Assembly: GCA_910585165.1 (NCBI GenBank)
Contig: CAJUBX010000042.1
Span: 1-19,275 of the forward strand
DNA length: 19,275 bases
Origin: an uncultured Oscillibacter sp.
GTDB taxonomy: Bacteria > Bacillota > Clostridia > Oscillospirales > Oscillospiraceae
Direction: 5' to 3'
The position numbers and the translations under genes are program-made. Of this stretch, positions 6,527 through 14,964 are shown one piece after another. The notes below the pieces were generated by a model. It was not told the DNA's origin and made no database searches. It saw only the letters and a list, made by a program, of their open reading frames with translations. Numbering within the stretch: position 1 is the stretch's first letter; the number at the start of each line of letters is the position of its first letter.

Positions 6527-8420
6527 TCCCGCCTTTCCGGGCCCCGCCGATCTCCGCCAGGGAGCTTGGCAGGGCCTTGCCGCCCTTTTCCAGTTCCTGC
6601 TTTAAAGCGGCGATTACGCCGCCTGCCGCAACCCGTTCCTGCCCGCTGCCCAAGGCCTCCGCTGCGGCGCTCCGAACGGCGGCGAAAATCCGGGCCGGGC
6701 TCAGCTCCGCCCAGGCCAGCCGGGCATAGGGCAATTCTTCCGCGCACCGCTCCGGCGGCAGCGCTTTTCGCCAAAGCGTTTCCCGCAGGGCGGCGCCGGG
6801 CAGGGGGAACCGCACGATGTATTGAAGCCGCCGCAAAAACGCCTCGTCAAAGCTGCCGAGCAGGTTGGTGGACAAAATGGCGATGCCGTCATACTGCTCG
6901 ATCTCCTGCAGCAGGTAGGAGGTGGAGAGATTGGCGTATTTATCGTGGCCGGAGGTCACCTGGGCCCGCTTTCCAAAGAGGGCGTCCGCTTCGTCAAAGA
7001 GCAGCACGCAGCGGGCCTCCCTTGCGCTGCGGAAAAGCCTCCCCAGGTGCTTTTCGGTCTCGCCCACGTACTTGTCCATGATTTGAGACAGGTCCGCCCG
7101 CAGCAGCGGCATCCCAAGCCTGCGGGCGATGGCCGAGGCGGCCATGGTCTTGCCGGCGCCGGATGGGCCGTGGAACACAGCCGTTACGCCCTCCCTCTGC
7201 CGGGGCAGGCCCCAGGCCGCCAGAGCGCCGCCGCAAAGCGCCGCCCGGCAGATGCGCTCCAGCTGCTCCCGCACTCCGGCGGGCAGTACCATATCCTCCA
7301 AAGCCGCGCCGTCCTGATACCGCACCCCAAACTCCAAAGCCCCGCCCCGCCGGAGCATGGCCTGGCGGGTATCCTCCGCGCAGACGGACCGCCGCCCGCC
7401 GCCCGCCGCGATTCGCGAGGCCAGCCGGGCGGTTTCCCGCATCGCGCCTATGGTCATCGCCCCCTGGGGTTCCGAGCTCGGCCCGGCCTGGGGGCAAAAC
7501 GCGGCCCATGCGGCCCGCCGCCGCTCCGCCGTAAGCTGGCGGGGCAGACGCACAACCTCTTTCGCGTCCTCCAGCGCCCGCTCCTCCTCCGCCAGGGCGG
7601 CCAGCGGGATTTTGTGCCTCCGGCAGAGCTCCTCCAGCTGCCAAAACAGGCTCCGCTCCGCGTCGGGCGCGGCGCAGACCGGCGCGTCCAAAAGCGCCGC
7701 CAGGGCCGCCGTTTCCCGCAGGACGCGGTGCTGGTCCGGCGGCGGAAGCCGGGCCAGCTGGTCGAAGCGGACCCATACCACATTTCCGCAGGCGCGGCGC
7801 AGCAGGGTTTTTCGCCCGGACCCGGCGGGGGCGCACAGGTATAAGGTGTTTTCCGTTCCCCAGGCGCGCCATGCCGCCACCTGGGCAAGCGCAGGCTCAT
7901 GAAGGGGCAGCCACTGTGTCCCATCCTCCAGAAGGGGGGTGCAGGCGGGAAGTTCCGCCACGGAAAATCCCGTCAGAAAGGCCAGCGCGGTGCGGCACAG
8001 GATCAAGGGCCGCTCCAGGGGGTAGGCCGCCGGTTCGGCGGCGGCGAGGAGCAGATCGCACAGCGCCGTGCTTCCGGCCAGCTCCGCCAGCGTTTCGCAG
8101 CCGCTGGGGCAGAGGGGGGAGATCAGCTGGAGGCCGTATTCAAGAGTGGGCAGTGCCAGCGCGTATTTCCGGCGGAACGTGTTCCGCAGCCCGCCGTCCA
8201 TCTCCAGAGCCAGCGCCGCCATCGCCAGCAGGAAGTCCCGCTCTCCCAGGCGGAACCGCAGCCGGAGAACCGGAGGGGCCAGCCGGACGCCGCCGGACGC
8301 CTGCTCCCGGCTTGCAATTGAACGCCGCCGGGGCTCTGCCTCCCCGTCCTCTGCGGACAGGGCCTGGAACAATGCCAGATAGTCCAGAATGCATTGGGAA
8401 TTCGTTTGATATCCGTCCAT
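6426..8420 (-). CDS. AAA+ ATPase of the contractile injection system (Afp15/Pvc15-like)
   Basis: The 664-aa protein is started at ATG 8420, with AAAGGAG upstream. The frame is open for another 400 bp, but that stretch runs through the preceding tail-protein gene and is arginine/glycine-rich noise. The C-terminal AAA+ module has Walker A GPSGAGKT (418-425), Walker B CVLLFDEADALFGKR (471-485), sensor-1 ILSTNL (515-520) and arginines FLRRLQYIVRFPLP (528-541) in the arginine-finger region. An earlier degenerate P-loop, APAGSGRKT (197-205), suggests a decayed first ATPase module. In Afp and PVC systems this ATPase is needed for assembly or cargo loading and is not a structural part. The last 34 residues, with a repeated GHSGPD, overlap the start of the DUF4157 gene in another frame. 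Confidence 0.92.
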   Translation of the reverse strand: MDGYQTNSQCILDYLALFQALSAEDGEAEPRRRSIASREQASGGVRLAPPVLRLRFRLGERDFLLAMAALALEMDGGLRNTFRRKYALALPTLEYGLQLISPLCPSGCETLAELAGSTALCDLLLAAAEPAAYPLERPLILCRTALAFLTGFSVAELPACTPLLEDGTQWLPLHEPALAQVAAWRAWGTENTLYLCAPAGSGRKTLLRRACGNVVWVRFDQLARLPPPDQHRVLRETAALAALLDAPVCAAPDAERSLFWQLEELCRRHKIPLAALAEEERALEDAKEVVRLPRQLTAERRRAAWAAFCPQAGPSSEPQGAMTIGAMRETARLASRIAAGGGRRSVCAEDTRQAMLRRGGALEFGVRYQDGAALEDMVLPAGVREQLERICRAALCGGALAAWGLPRQREGVTAVFHGPSGAGKTMAASAIARRLGMPLLRADLSQIMDKYVGETEKHLGRLFRSAREARCVLLFDEADALFGKRAQVTSGHDKYANLSTSYLLQEIEQYDGIAILSTNLLGSFDEAFLRRLQYIVRFPLPGAALRETLWRKALPPERCAEELPYARLAWAELSPARIFAAVRSAAAEALGSGQERVAAGGVIAALKQELEKGGKALPSSLAEIGGARKGGNAYGICASAAEASENPGGHSGPDGHSGPDEAGL
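6448..6477. repeat. 12-bp direct repeat with 18-bp period in a two-gene overlap
   Basis: CCGGAATGCCCG occurs at 6448-6459 and again at 6466-6477, exactly 18 bp apart. The period keeps both reading frames. It gives GHSGPD-GHSGPD at the ATPase C-terminus and two GIP-containing hexads before the DUF4157 domain. It looks like a small tandem duplication within the overlap. Confidence 0.7.
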
Positions 8421-8427
8421 TTTCCCG

Positions 8428-8457
8428 CTCCTTTTTTTGGAGTCCGCCTTCCGGCGG
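8428..8457 (-). promoter_or_regulatory. Possible RNA structure over the ATPase ribosome binding site
   Basis: The 80-bp gap 8421-8500 is the largest inside the operon. On the minus strand it contains CCGCC-GGAA-GGCGG (8444-8457), a 5-bp stem closed by a GNRA-type tetraloop. CTCC (8439-8442) follows, then A7, then GGAG (8428-8431), the ATPase Shine-Dalgarno sequence. CUCC could pair with GGAG across the A7 loop. A 4-bp stem is weak, so control of translation here is only a suggestion. Confidence 0.3.
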
Positions 8458-8500
8458 CAGACCGCCCATCCGACCGCAGCGCCGGCCGCTTTTTTAGCGC

Positions 8501-9442
8501 CTATCCCAGAATCCATTCCCCATTCTCCGGCCCATCCAGCTCGGCGGGCGGCGGGTCCAAAATCTCGGTGCCGCCGTCCAGACAGCCGTATCCGTCCAGC
8601 TCGGCCCCGCTTCCCGGCTGTACCACCGTATAAGAAACGCCCAGGGGAATAAAATCGTCCAAAACCGCTTTCAGCGCGGCCAGCGTCCGGGCGGGCACGG
8701 CGGCGGGAAACAGCAGCGTCACGCCGGGCTCCTCCCCGCCGTAGAGCCGCTTGCAGTCGTCCCGCTCCCGGGCGGAGCGGAGGGTTTCCTCCCATTGAAA
8801 CGGCTCCACGATGACGCATGCCTGCCCGGTTACAAGCCTGGATAAAAGCAGGAGGCCCGCTTTCGTTCCCCGCCTGCGGTTCAGTTCTATGGCGGCGGCC
8901 AGCAGCTCCCGCTCCGGCAGGCCCAGCCCCATCCAGGAGGACGCGCCCAGCCAGCGGTGCAGCTCCGGCAGGGGATCGCCGCCCAGAGGGAACAGCCGGC
9001 CAGGAAAATCGGACAGCCTCCGGTTCAGGTCCATGTAGAGGGATTGGTAAACCCCCAGCAGTTTTCGCAGGGTATCGTCTCCCTGCATCACCGCAGGAAG
9101 CATGCTGTCAATGGACAAGCCGGGAAAGGCCAGCTCATAGCTTTCAAGCGCCTCTCCCGGCTCCGCCGTAAAAGAGAGGAAACGCCCCTTCACGCCGTAG
9201 AGAAGAATGTCCGAAGCGTTGCGCTCCAAGGCCGGGGCCGCTCCGCAGGCGGGACCGGGGTCCGGACCGTCCGCGGCATAGACCCGGACCAGGACCTGCC
9301 CGGACGCCTCCAGGGACAGCCTGAGCCACTCCATTCCGTCCCGCAGTCCCGGATACCAGCGGGAATAATAAACGCCGTTTTCAAGCCGCCCGCACCGGGC
9401 AAGGTCCCGGTCAGACCGGTAGCGGCGGATTTCCTGCTCCAT
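8501..9442 (-). CDS. Phage tail protein I-like baseplate component (TIGR02242 type)
   Basis: The 313-aa protein begins at ATG 9442, 6 bp after the stop of the preceding baseplate gene; a GGAGG lies about 12 nt upstream. The middle region matches the P2 gpI/eCIS tail-protein pattern: a helical LRKLLGVYQSLYMDLNRRL segment, FPLGGDPLPELHRWLGA, then ERELLAAAIELNRRRGTKAG followed by the LLLLSRLVTG helix. This class of protein sits at the baseplate edge, and in phages it helps attach fibres. The C-terminal FIPLGVSYTVVQPG is typical of these proteins. The last 45 residues are acidic and proline-rich. Assignment rests on motif pattern and operon position between the gpJ-type gene and the ATPase. Confidence 0.85.
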   Translation of the reverse strand: MEQEIRRYRSDRDLARCGRLENGVYYSRWYPGLRDGMEWLRLSLEASGQVLVRVYAADGPDPGPACGAAPALERNASDILLYGVKGRFLSFTAEPGEALESYELAFPGLSIDSMLPAVMQGDDTLRKLLGVYQSLYMDLNRRLSDFPGRLFPLGGDPLPELHRWLGASSWMGLGLPERELLAAAIELNRRRGTKAGLLLLSRLVTGQACVIVEPFQWEETLRSARERDDCKRLYGGEEPGVTLLFPAAVPARTLAALKAVLDDFIPLGVSYTVVQPGSGAELDGYGCLDGGTEILDPPPAELDGPENGEWILG

Positions 9443-9448
9443 CCCGTT

Positions 9449-11356
9449 CTATTCCTCCGTCAGCTGAAATTCCTCCAGATAGGGCAAAACGTCCGCCTCC
9501 AGGCGGATGCCGCCCTCCGGGGAGGGCCGTCCCCCGCCGGACAGGGCCCGCAGCTCCAGTGAAAGCACCGCCTTTACGCCGGGCGCGGCGCTCAGAGCGG
9601 AAAACAGCGCCGTATAAGAGAGCTCCGCCCCAAAGTCCAGGGGCCCGGCTACGCCGTCGGCGTACTCCAGGGCCACCGCCCGCAGAGACCCCGCCAGGCC
9701 GCCGGGCCGGACGCGCACGCGCACCGCGACGGGGCAGTAGCGGGGCCCCCGCACCTCCAGCGGCACGGCAAGCATCCGAAAGGGTTCCAGCCATGCCAGC
9801 AGGCGCTCCTTCTGCCACCGGGTGAGAGGGGGCAGGCGGTCCGCCGCCCGGGGCTTGACCAGCAGAATCACGCCGGGGCCCGGTTTCCCCAGCCTTGCGG
9901 CGGGAACCGCCTTCACCCGGTCCAGAGACAGGCCGGGCGCGCTGCGGGCCAGGGCCTCGCAGTCGGAGAGGGCCGCCGCACGGGCCGGGGCTTCCAGCTC
10001 CCTTGCCGCGCGGAAGAAGGCGCTTTTCCCATCCTCGCCGTCCTGCCCGCCCCAGGCGGGGCGCAGGGCCCGCAGCGTAACTCCGCCGCGCTTCAGCGTG
10101 CCGCCTGCGCCGTTGCCCCCGGCTCCCAGCGTGCGGGCGCATCCGGTTATCAGAACCCTCCCGGCGCGGGGAACGCAGAAATCCCGCCCGTCGCCGAACC
10201 GGAGGACGCCCCGCGCGGCGTCCCACCGGCAGCCCCGGGGCAGGGTCCGGCCCTCCTCAGGCGGGCATACCGGGCAGTCGTACCACAGGCCGCTTTCCTC
10301 GATCATCAGCCGCAGAGAACCGGGCAGTATTCCCTCCTCCTCCAGGCGGATTTCCTCTCCGGGCAGCTCCCGCAGTGTATGGAGGGCGGGAAAGTCCGCC
10401 TCTGCCGCCGCCGCGCGCACCACCGGAGGAAGCTCGCGGCGGGGGCCGCAGACACGGCCCTCCCGGACAACGAGGGACGGGTCCTCCCGCCAGCCGTCCC
10501 CCTGGGGGAGGAAGAAGCGGAGCTTCCACTTCCCGGCCAAATCCGGGGGCAGGAGGAAGGGAGACTTCAGGTCGAAGTACCGGCTCCGGGTGCGGCGCTG
10601 CTCCAGCGCAACGGGGAACAGCGCCATGGCGGAAATCCGGGGCTCTCCCTCGATCATACCCTGTACCAGAAGGCGGATTTTCCCGGAGGCCGCCGGGGGC
10701 GTCAGCGTGACATATCCGCTTTGCAGCAAGCCGCAGGTGCCGTCCTCGCAGGGAACCTCCCGCCAGGTGCCCTCCGTCCAAACCTGCGCCGTCAGGAGGA
10801 CGGGGGGCGGCGTATCCGCGTCCGGGGGAACCCGCCCGGGCTCCGGCAACAATTCCAGCCAAAGGGGGGCGGGAACGCCGGGGCTGAAAGGCGGAGCAAG
10901 GGTAATTTCCAACACGGCGGGGGCGTCATGGGATATGGCCAGCGGCCTTTCCTCCCGCAGGACGGTCCGGCGGCGGCCTTGAAGCAGGGCGGCCTCCCGC
11001 ACCTGGGGCTCCCCTTCTCTAGGGGCTCCAGTCACCTCAAAGGGAACGCCGTCAATTTCAAAACGCGTCCCAAGGCAGGGAACGCCGCCCGCAGCGGGAA
11101 CCGCCAGCAGGCGGGCCGGAGCGGCCTCTCGGGGCATTTTCCCCAAGAGCTTTAAGTAGGCAAGATAGTGCCGCTCTCCCAGGCGGTTGAGCTCCCGGTT
11201 CTGCGCGGCGGAAAGGAGGGCGGCCAGCTCCAGCAGCGCTGCCGCCGGGTCGCTTGGAAACGCGCCGTTCCAGCCTGGGACCAGCTGCGCCACGCGCCCG
11301 CAGGAGCGCTGGTACAGCTCCTCCCGGCTTTGGGTATCCAGATTCAGGGTGTACAG
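9449..11356 (-). CDS. Baseplate J/gp47-like protein (second large baseplate subunit)
   Basis: The start is placed at a CTG (11354-11356), giving 635 aa. GAGGAGGG ends 6 nt before it, and the first residues YTLNLDTQSREEL and the following VPGW region match how this family begins. Starting at the GTG at 11293 would lose 21 conserved-looking residues; an ATT at 11360-11362 is another option. The N-terminus has the family's helical PSDPAAALLELAALLSAAQN region. The C-terminal half has the Baseplate_J signature: VLRFGDGRDFCVP, the LGAGGNGAGGTL turn, and a gpJ-like ASP/SLDRVKAVPAA segment. Such proteins form wedges linking hub to sheath. It overlaps the preceding gene by 13 bp and is almost certainly co-translated. 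Confidence 0.85.
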   Translation of the reverse strand: MYTLNLDTQSREELYQRSCGRVAQLVPGWNGAFPSDPAAALLELAALLSAAQNRELNRLGERHYLAYLKLLGKMPREAAPARLLAVPAAGGVPCLGTRFEIDGVPFEVTGAPREGEPQVREAALLQGRRRTVLREERPLAISHDAPAVLEITLAPPFSPGVPAPLWLELLPEPGRVPPDADTPPPVLLTAQVWTEGTWREVPCEDGTCGLLQSGYVTLTPPAASGKIRLLVQGMIEGEPRISAMALFPVALEQRRTRSRYFDLKSPFLLPPDLAGKWKLRFFLPQGDGWREDPSLVVREGRVCGPRRELPPVVRAAAAEADFPALHTLRELPGEEIRLEEEGILPGSLRLMIEESGLWYDCPVCPPEEGRTLPRGCRWDAARGVLRFGDGRDFCVPRAGRVLITGCARTLGAGGNGAGGTLKRGGVTLRALRPAWGGQDGEDGKSAFFRAARELEAPARAAALSDCEALARSAPGLSLDRVKAVPAARLGKPGPGVILLVKPRAADRLPPLTRWQKERLLAWLEPFRMLAVPLEVRGPRYCPVAVRVRVRPGGLAGSLRAVALEYADGVAGPLDFGAELSYTALFSALSAAPGVKAVLSLELRALSGGGRPSPEGGIRLEADVLPYLEEFQLTEE

Positions 11357-13806
11357 GGCAATCCCTCCTCTTGTATCAAGCGGACCGTATGCGTGCCGGG
11401 AAGCGGCAGGGCGTAGGGGTCGCGCACCTGGGCGCAGTCCAGCTCCCGGCCGTCCGGCGCTGCGGCGGTCAGAAGAAGCCTGGCGACGGCGGGGCCGGGC
11501 AGAATGGACTGGAGATAATTCCGAACCTCCATTTCACCCGGAAGGCTTCCGATCGGCCAGCCCTTCCCCTGGAAATGCCCGGCGGCTGGATGGAGAAAGC
11601 GGTCCAGCGCGCCGCATACCCGCCGCCGGGCGGCTTCTGCGGTCATGCCCTCCGCGGGGCGAAGCCAGACTATGGCGCTTACGGGATAAAAGACCGGCTG
11701 CCGCGCCGCAATGCGAAGTCCCAGGGCGGGCAGGGCGCTGCATTGTTCCAGCAGGCCCTCGATCTGCTCCTTCCGCCTGGAAAAGGCCGCCTCATGGCAG
11801 GAAACGTCCCGCATCAGGGCGGCCACAAACAAGGTGCCGTCCTCCCGGACGCAGCGGGTACGAAGCACGTCCCGCAGCCGCCCGCAGATTATCTGCTCCG
11901 CGTCCAGGGAGGATACGCACCTTCCATAGTGGTGCCGGAGGGCGCGGGCGCGGGCCAGCAGGGCGGGACGGTCCTCCTCCGGCGAGCCGCCGAATCCGCC
12001 GGTCAGCGCCGTTCCCCTTACGGGCCCGCCCCGAAGGGGGGAAAAGGCCTCTCCCTTTTGGCATTGTCCGGCGCTCCCGGCCTGGAGGAGGACGGCTCCG
12101 CAGGAGACCCGCTCCAGACAGGGCGGATTCCGGCTCTGCGCCAGCTGGGCGCTGCCGTCCTGCAAGCAAAGCCACCACCGCTCCAGGCCGAATCTCCGGC
12201 TCCAATTGCCCGCAATGCCGTCAATCACGATTAGGCCGCTGTGGGAGAGGCCGCCGGTGCCGTCCTCCAGTAGGCTGAGGGGGCGCTCCCCGCCGTCCGT
12301 TCCCGCCTCCCACGGGATGAGCCGCCCGCCGGGAACGTGGCTTTGGAGCGTGAGGTACAGCCGCAGAAGCCGCGCCGAGGGCGGCGCGTCAAAGCCCAGC
12401 CACCAGCAGTCCCCTCCGGGGCCCTCCGCCGCGAAAAGCGGCGCCCGGGCGCTAAGCGGAGGATGAAACTCCCGCTCCGCCTGCCCGCGGACGGACGGCT
12501 CCGCCGGGGAATTCTCCAGCGAAGCGGAAAAGCGCAGTCCGGTAACCTCCGGCGCGTGGCAGCGCCGGGGAAGCCATCCGCTGTTGTCCGCCCGGCCCAC
12601 CCGCCAGCGGAGCCAGAATTCGCTCCGCCCGCCAATTTCGCAGGGGGCGGCGTCTTGGGGCCAAAGGAAGGAAACCTCTATGTAGGCCGCTCCTTCCTCC
12701 GCTTGGGAAAAACAGCCTGTGTGGCCCTCCGTCCCGGGGATAGACAGCCAAACCCGCCCGTTCCAATATTCCCACAGCACCTGGCTGGCCCATACGTCCC
12801 GGACAGGCGGTGGAGGCGGCGGAAGGCGGCGCATGACGGGGCGGTAAACGGGCGCTTGCTCCATGCCGGGCAGCAGCTCCTCCCGCTGCCGGATGGAGAG
12901 CGAAAAGGAAACCGTAATCCGCGCTCCCCGCAGCGTCAGAGCGTCCGGGCAGGCCAAGCAGCAAACGTCAAAGGCCCTGGGTTCCTCCCCAAAGGGCAGC
13001 CAGCGGTCCCCGGCGCAGGGGACGGTTTCGTTCCAGACCAGGGCGGGAGGCAGGGTGGTCCTCTCTGCGGAGACGAAGGCGGGGCCGGCAGGCTCCTCCG
13101 GCAGTCCGGCGGCGGGCAGGCAGCAGCACAGGGCGCGCCCGTCCGGCGCGGGAGGCAGGCGGAACGCCAGACGGTGGTTTTCGAGGGTTGGCGCGGGCAG
13201 GGGATATTCCGTCCCCTCTTCGCCGGACAGGCTCCAGCGGGCGGAGTTCCCGCTGAAAAGCTCCAGCATCTTCCCGGACGCTTCCGGCAGGTCCAGAGCC
13301 GCCCCGCAGCCCCCTTGGGAGCGGAAAGCGCCGGGGTGGGAAAACCGGACCTCCGGTCCGGGCAGCCCGCCTTCCCGGAAGTCGAAAAGCCGCGTGGGAC
13401 GCCCGGGAGCCGGGAGCGGCAGGGGAATTACGGCTCCGCCTCCGGTGAGAAACTGGTCCGTCAGCCGGATTCCCTCCGCCTGGGCGTCCTCCGCCGTCCG
13501 CCACAGCCGTCCGCCGTCGCCGGAGAGGTAGAACTCCGTCCCGGCGGGGACCGGGCGGCTCTCCGGGGCGGTCAGGGCGGCATAGGCGGACATGAGGTCC
13601 GGCTCCAGGGGCTCCAGCGCCCAGCCCTGCAAAAAGGCCAGCTCATGCTTTTGCGGCAGGCGGTCAACCCGCGCTTCGGATTCTTCCATCAGCTCTGCGG
13701 CGGCAAGCAGCACGGCGGACTCGATCTCCCCCCCGCCCGGGTCAAAGCGCCACTGGGGGAGATAGGAGCGGACGTATGCGTGAAATGTGTCCCAAAAGGA
13801 TTCCAA
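11344..13806 (-). CDS. Large baseplate assembly protein (Afp11/TIGR02243-like, gp6/gpJ class)
   Basis: The 820-aa protein begins at TTG 13806; an in-frame TGA lies 9 nt upstream, so no earlier start exists. GGGGTGA precedes it. The N-terminus MESFWDTFHAYVRSYLP and the PVPAGTEFYLSGDGG segment fit large eCIS baseplate proteins. The C-terminal FLHPAAGHFQGKGWPIGSL (about 735-755) is the typical 'FL.P..GG..G.GWPfG' end of TIGR02243 proteins. The middle (about 280-600) is a long beta-rich, tryptophan-rich insertion with WEYWNGRVW and WLRWRVGRADNSGWLPR. It probably forms the main baseplate wedge. It follows the gp25 gene by 30 bp, as in many contractile systems. Confidence 0.87.
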   Translation of the reverse strand: MESFWDTFHAYVRSYLPQWRFDPGGGEIESAVLLAAAELMEESEARVDRLPQKHELAFLQGWALEPLEPDLMSAYAALTAPESRPVPAGTEFYLSGDGGRLWRTAEDAQAEGIRLTDQFLTGGGAVIPLPLPAPGRPTRLFDFREGGLPGPEVRFSHPGAFRSQGGCGAALDLPEASGKMLELFSGNSARWSLSGEEGTEYPLPAPTLENHRLAFRLPPAPDGRALCCCLPAAGLPEEPAGPAFVSAERTTLPPALVWNETVPCAGDRWLPFGEEPRAFDVCCLACPDALTLRGARITVSFSLSIRQREELLPGMEQAPVYRPVMRRLPPPPPPVRDVWASQVLWEYWNGRVWLSIPGTEGHTGCFSQAEEGAAYIEVSFLWPQDAAPCEIGGRSEFWLRWRVGRADNSGWLPRRCHAPEVTGLRFSASLENSPAEPSVRGQAEREFHPPLSARAPLFAAEGPGGDCWWLGFDAPPSARLLRLYLTLQSHVPGGRLIPWEAGTDGGERPLSLLEDGTGGLSHSGLIVIDGIAGNWSRRFGLERWWLCLQDGSAQLAQSRNPPCLERVSCGAVLLQAGSAGQCQKGEAFSPLRGGPVRGTALTGGFGGSPEEDRPALLARARALRHHYGRCVSSLDAEQIICGRLRDVLRTRCVREDGTLFVAALMRDVSCHEAAFSRRKEQIEGLLEQCSALPALGLRIAARQPVFYPVSAIVWLRPAEGMTAEAARRRVCGALDRFLHPAAGHFQGKGWPIGSLPGEMEVRNYLQSILPGPAVARLLLTAAAPDGRELDCAQVRDPYALPLPGTHTVRLIQEEGLPCTP

Positions 13807-13836
13807 TGCCGGTCACCCCGCCCTTTCCCAAAATGC

Positions 13837-14205
13837 CTATCCCGTCCGGAGGCTGACGGCCTCGCTGCCGGAAATCCCGGAGCGCCGCGCCTCGTAAGAG
13901 ACCAGTACAACCAGCCGCCCCTCCTCCGGGCGGCGGTCAAAATCCACCTGAATGTTTCGGATGCGCGGCTCCCACATTTGAAGGGCGGATACGACCTCCT
14001 GGCGGATGAGGCTGCAGGTGGTGGTGTTCATCCCCTCAAAGGCGTACTGGTCCAGCCGCGTTCCGAACCTGGGCCGGAAGGGGCGCTCCCCCCGGCGGGT
14101 AGAGAGGATCAAATGCACGGACTGGGCGATTTCCTCCGCCTCGGTCAGGGAGCGGAACCGGCCAAGGCCGGATTCCAGACGGCAGGGAAAGGACATGGCG
14201 GGCAT
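13837..14205 (-). CDS. GPW/gp25-family baseplate wedge protein (Afp9-like)
   Basis: The 122-aa protein begins at ATG 14205, with GAAGGAGG 7 nt upstream. It has the gp25/lysozyme-like baseplate signature: the LTEAEEIAQSVHLILSTRRG helix, then ERPFRPRFGTRLDQYAFE, and a C-terminal beta pair with VDFDRRPEEGRLVVLVSYE. The conserved R-P-x-FG turn is intact. In T4, P2, T6SS and eCIS particles this protein clamps baseplate to sheath and starts sheath polymerisation. It lies 18 bp after the spike gene and just ahead of the gpJ-type genes, the usual order. No PAAR-type gene is found between spike and gp25, unlike Afp and PVC. Confidence 0.92.
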   Translation of the reverse strand: MPAMSFPCRLESGLGRFRSLTEAEEIAQSVHLILSTRRGERPFRPRFGTRLDQYAFEGMNTTTCSLIRQEVVSALQMWEPRIRNIQVDFDRRPEEGRLVVLVSYEARRSGISGSEAVSLRTG

Positions 14206-14223
14206 AAAAACGCCTCCTTCGCG

Positions 14224-14961
14224 TCAGTTGAGCTGAATCATGCCGCCCTTCACCTGGGTGACGCCGCCGGAGCTGAGCTCCAGACGGCTCTGCCCGGCTA
14301 CCTTTGCGGCCATGGCTGCGGTTACTTCGGCCTGTTGGCCCTTGGCGGCCAGCTTGTTCTTGGCGGCTGCCGCCACATCCTGCCCGTTCAGGGCCAGCTT
14401 CCCCTTCGCCTCCACCGTGATATTGCCGGAGCCGTCAAAGGTGATGGACGCGCCGCCGCAGGCAATGGTGAGCTTTTTCCCGGCGGCCAGCCGGATTTCG
14501 TCCTTTTTCATATCCAGCAGGAATACGGGCCCGTCCGTTCCCTCCCCGCAGAGCGTGACGGTTTGCGCCTTGTCCTCCAGCCGCAGCTCCAGGCCGCCTG
14601 CGGTATGGACGGTGACGGCGGTCTGGTCCTGGGCGTCGTCCAGGGTGACGCAGTGTCCCGAACGGGTCAAAACCTGCTTTTTGTCGTTTTTCTCCGTCCA
14701 GCATCGGGCAGTCTGCCTTTCCCCCTCCGGGCGGTGGACATGGACGATCCTTGGCTCGCAGCCCGGCAGCCCGGACAGCTCCACCTCTACCACGTCCCCG
14801 ATTTCCGGCAGCCAGTAGAGGCCGGAAACGCTTTGCTCCACCCGGGCATAGACCGTGTCGTTTGCCTGGTCGTAGGCCCCGATGGATACCTCCACGAGGC
14901 CCTTGTCCTGCTCGGAGGGGTAAGCCGTCACCCTGCCCCGCAGGATCTCCCGTTCTCCCAC
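14224..14961 (-). CDS. gp5/VgrG-like central spike protein
   Basis: The 245-aa protein begins at GTG 14961, 3 bp after the hub stop, with GGAGGGG upstream. Residues 1-85 are an OB-fold like gpV/gp5, with RGRVTAYPSEQDKGLVEVSI and LYWLPEIGDVVEVELSG. Residues about 95-245 are short repeating beta strands (VTVHTAGGLELRLED, KDEIRLAAGKKLTIAC, GNITVEAKGKLALNG, RLELSSGGVTQVKGG), as in the beta-helix of VgrG/gp5. It forms the trimeric needle under the hub. In Afp8/Pvc8 and VgrG the hub and spike are one polypeptide; here they are separate genes, as in phages. No lysozyme domain and no PAAR-like extension are visible. Confidence 0.9.
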   Translation of the reverse strand: MGEREILRGRVTAYPSEQDKGLVEVSIGAYDQANDTVYARVEQSVSGLYWLPEIGDVVEVELSGLPGCEPRIVHVHRPEGERQTARCWTEKNDKKQVLTRSGHCVTLDDAQDQTAVTVHTAGGLELRLEDKAQTVTLCGEGTDGPVFLLDMKKDEIRLAAGKKLTIACGGASITFDGSGNITVEAKGKLALNGQDVAAAAKNKLAAKGQQAEVTAAMAAKVAGQSRLELSSGGVTQVKGGMIQLN

Positions 14962-14964
14962 GCG

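Noticed and set aside
5693..7081. A 462-codon plus-strand open frame across the cargo and ATPase genes
   Set aside because: It runs antisense to the HExxH and Walker motifs on the minus strand, has no ribosome binding site, and turns into arginine/proline-rich sequence in its second half.
8421..8819. Upstream extension of the ATPase frame
   Set aside because: This part overlaps the C-terminal coding region of the tail-protein gene, reads as arginine/glycine-rich noise, and a good Shine-Dalgarno and ATG exist at 8420.
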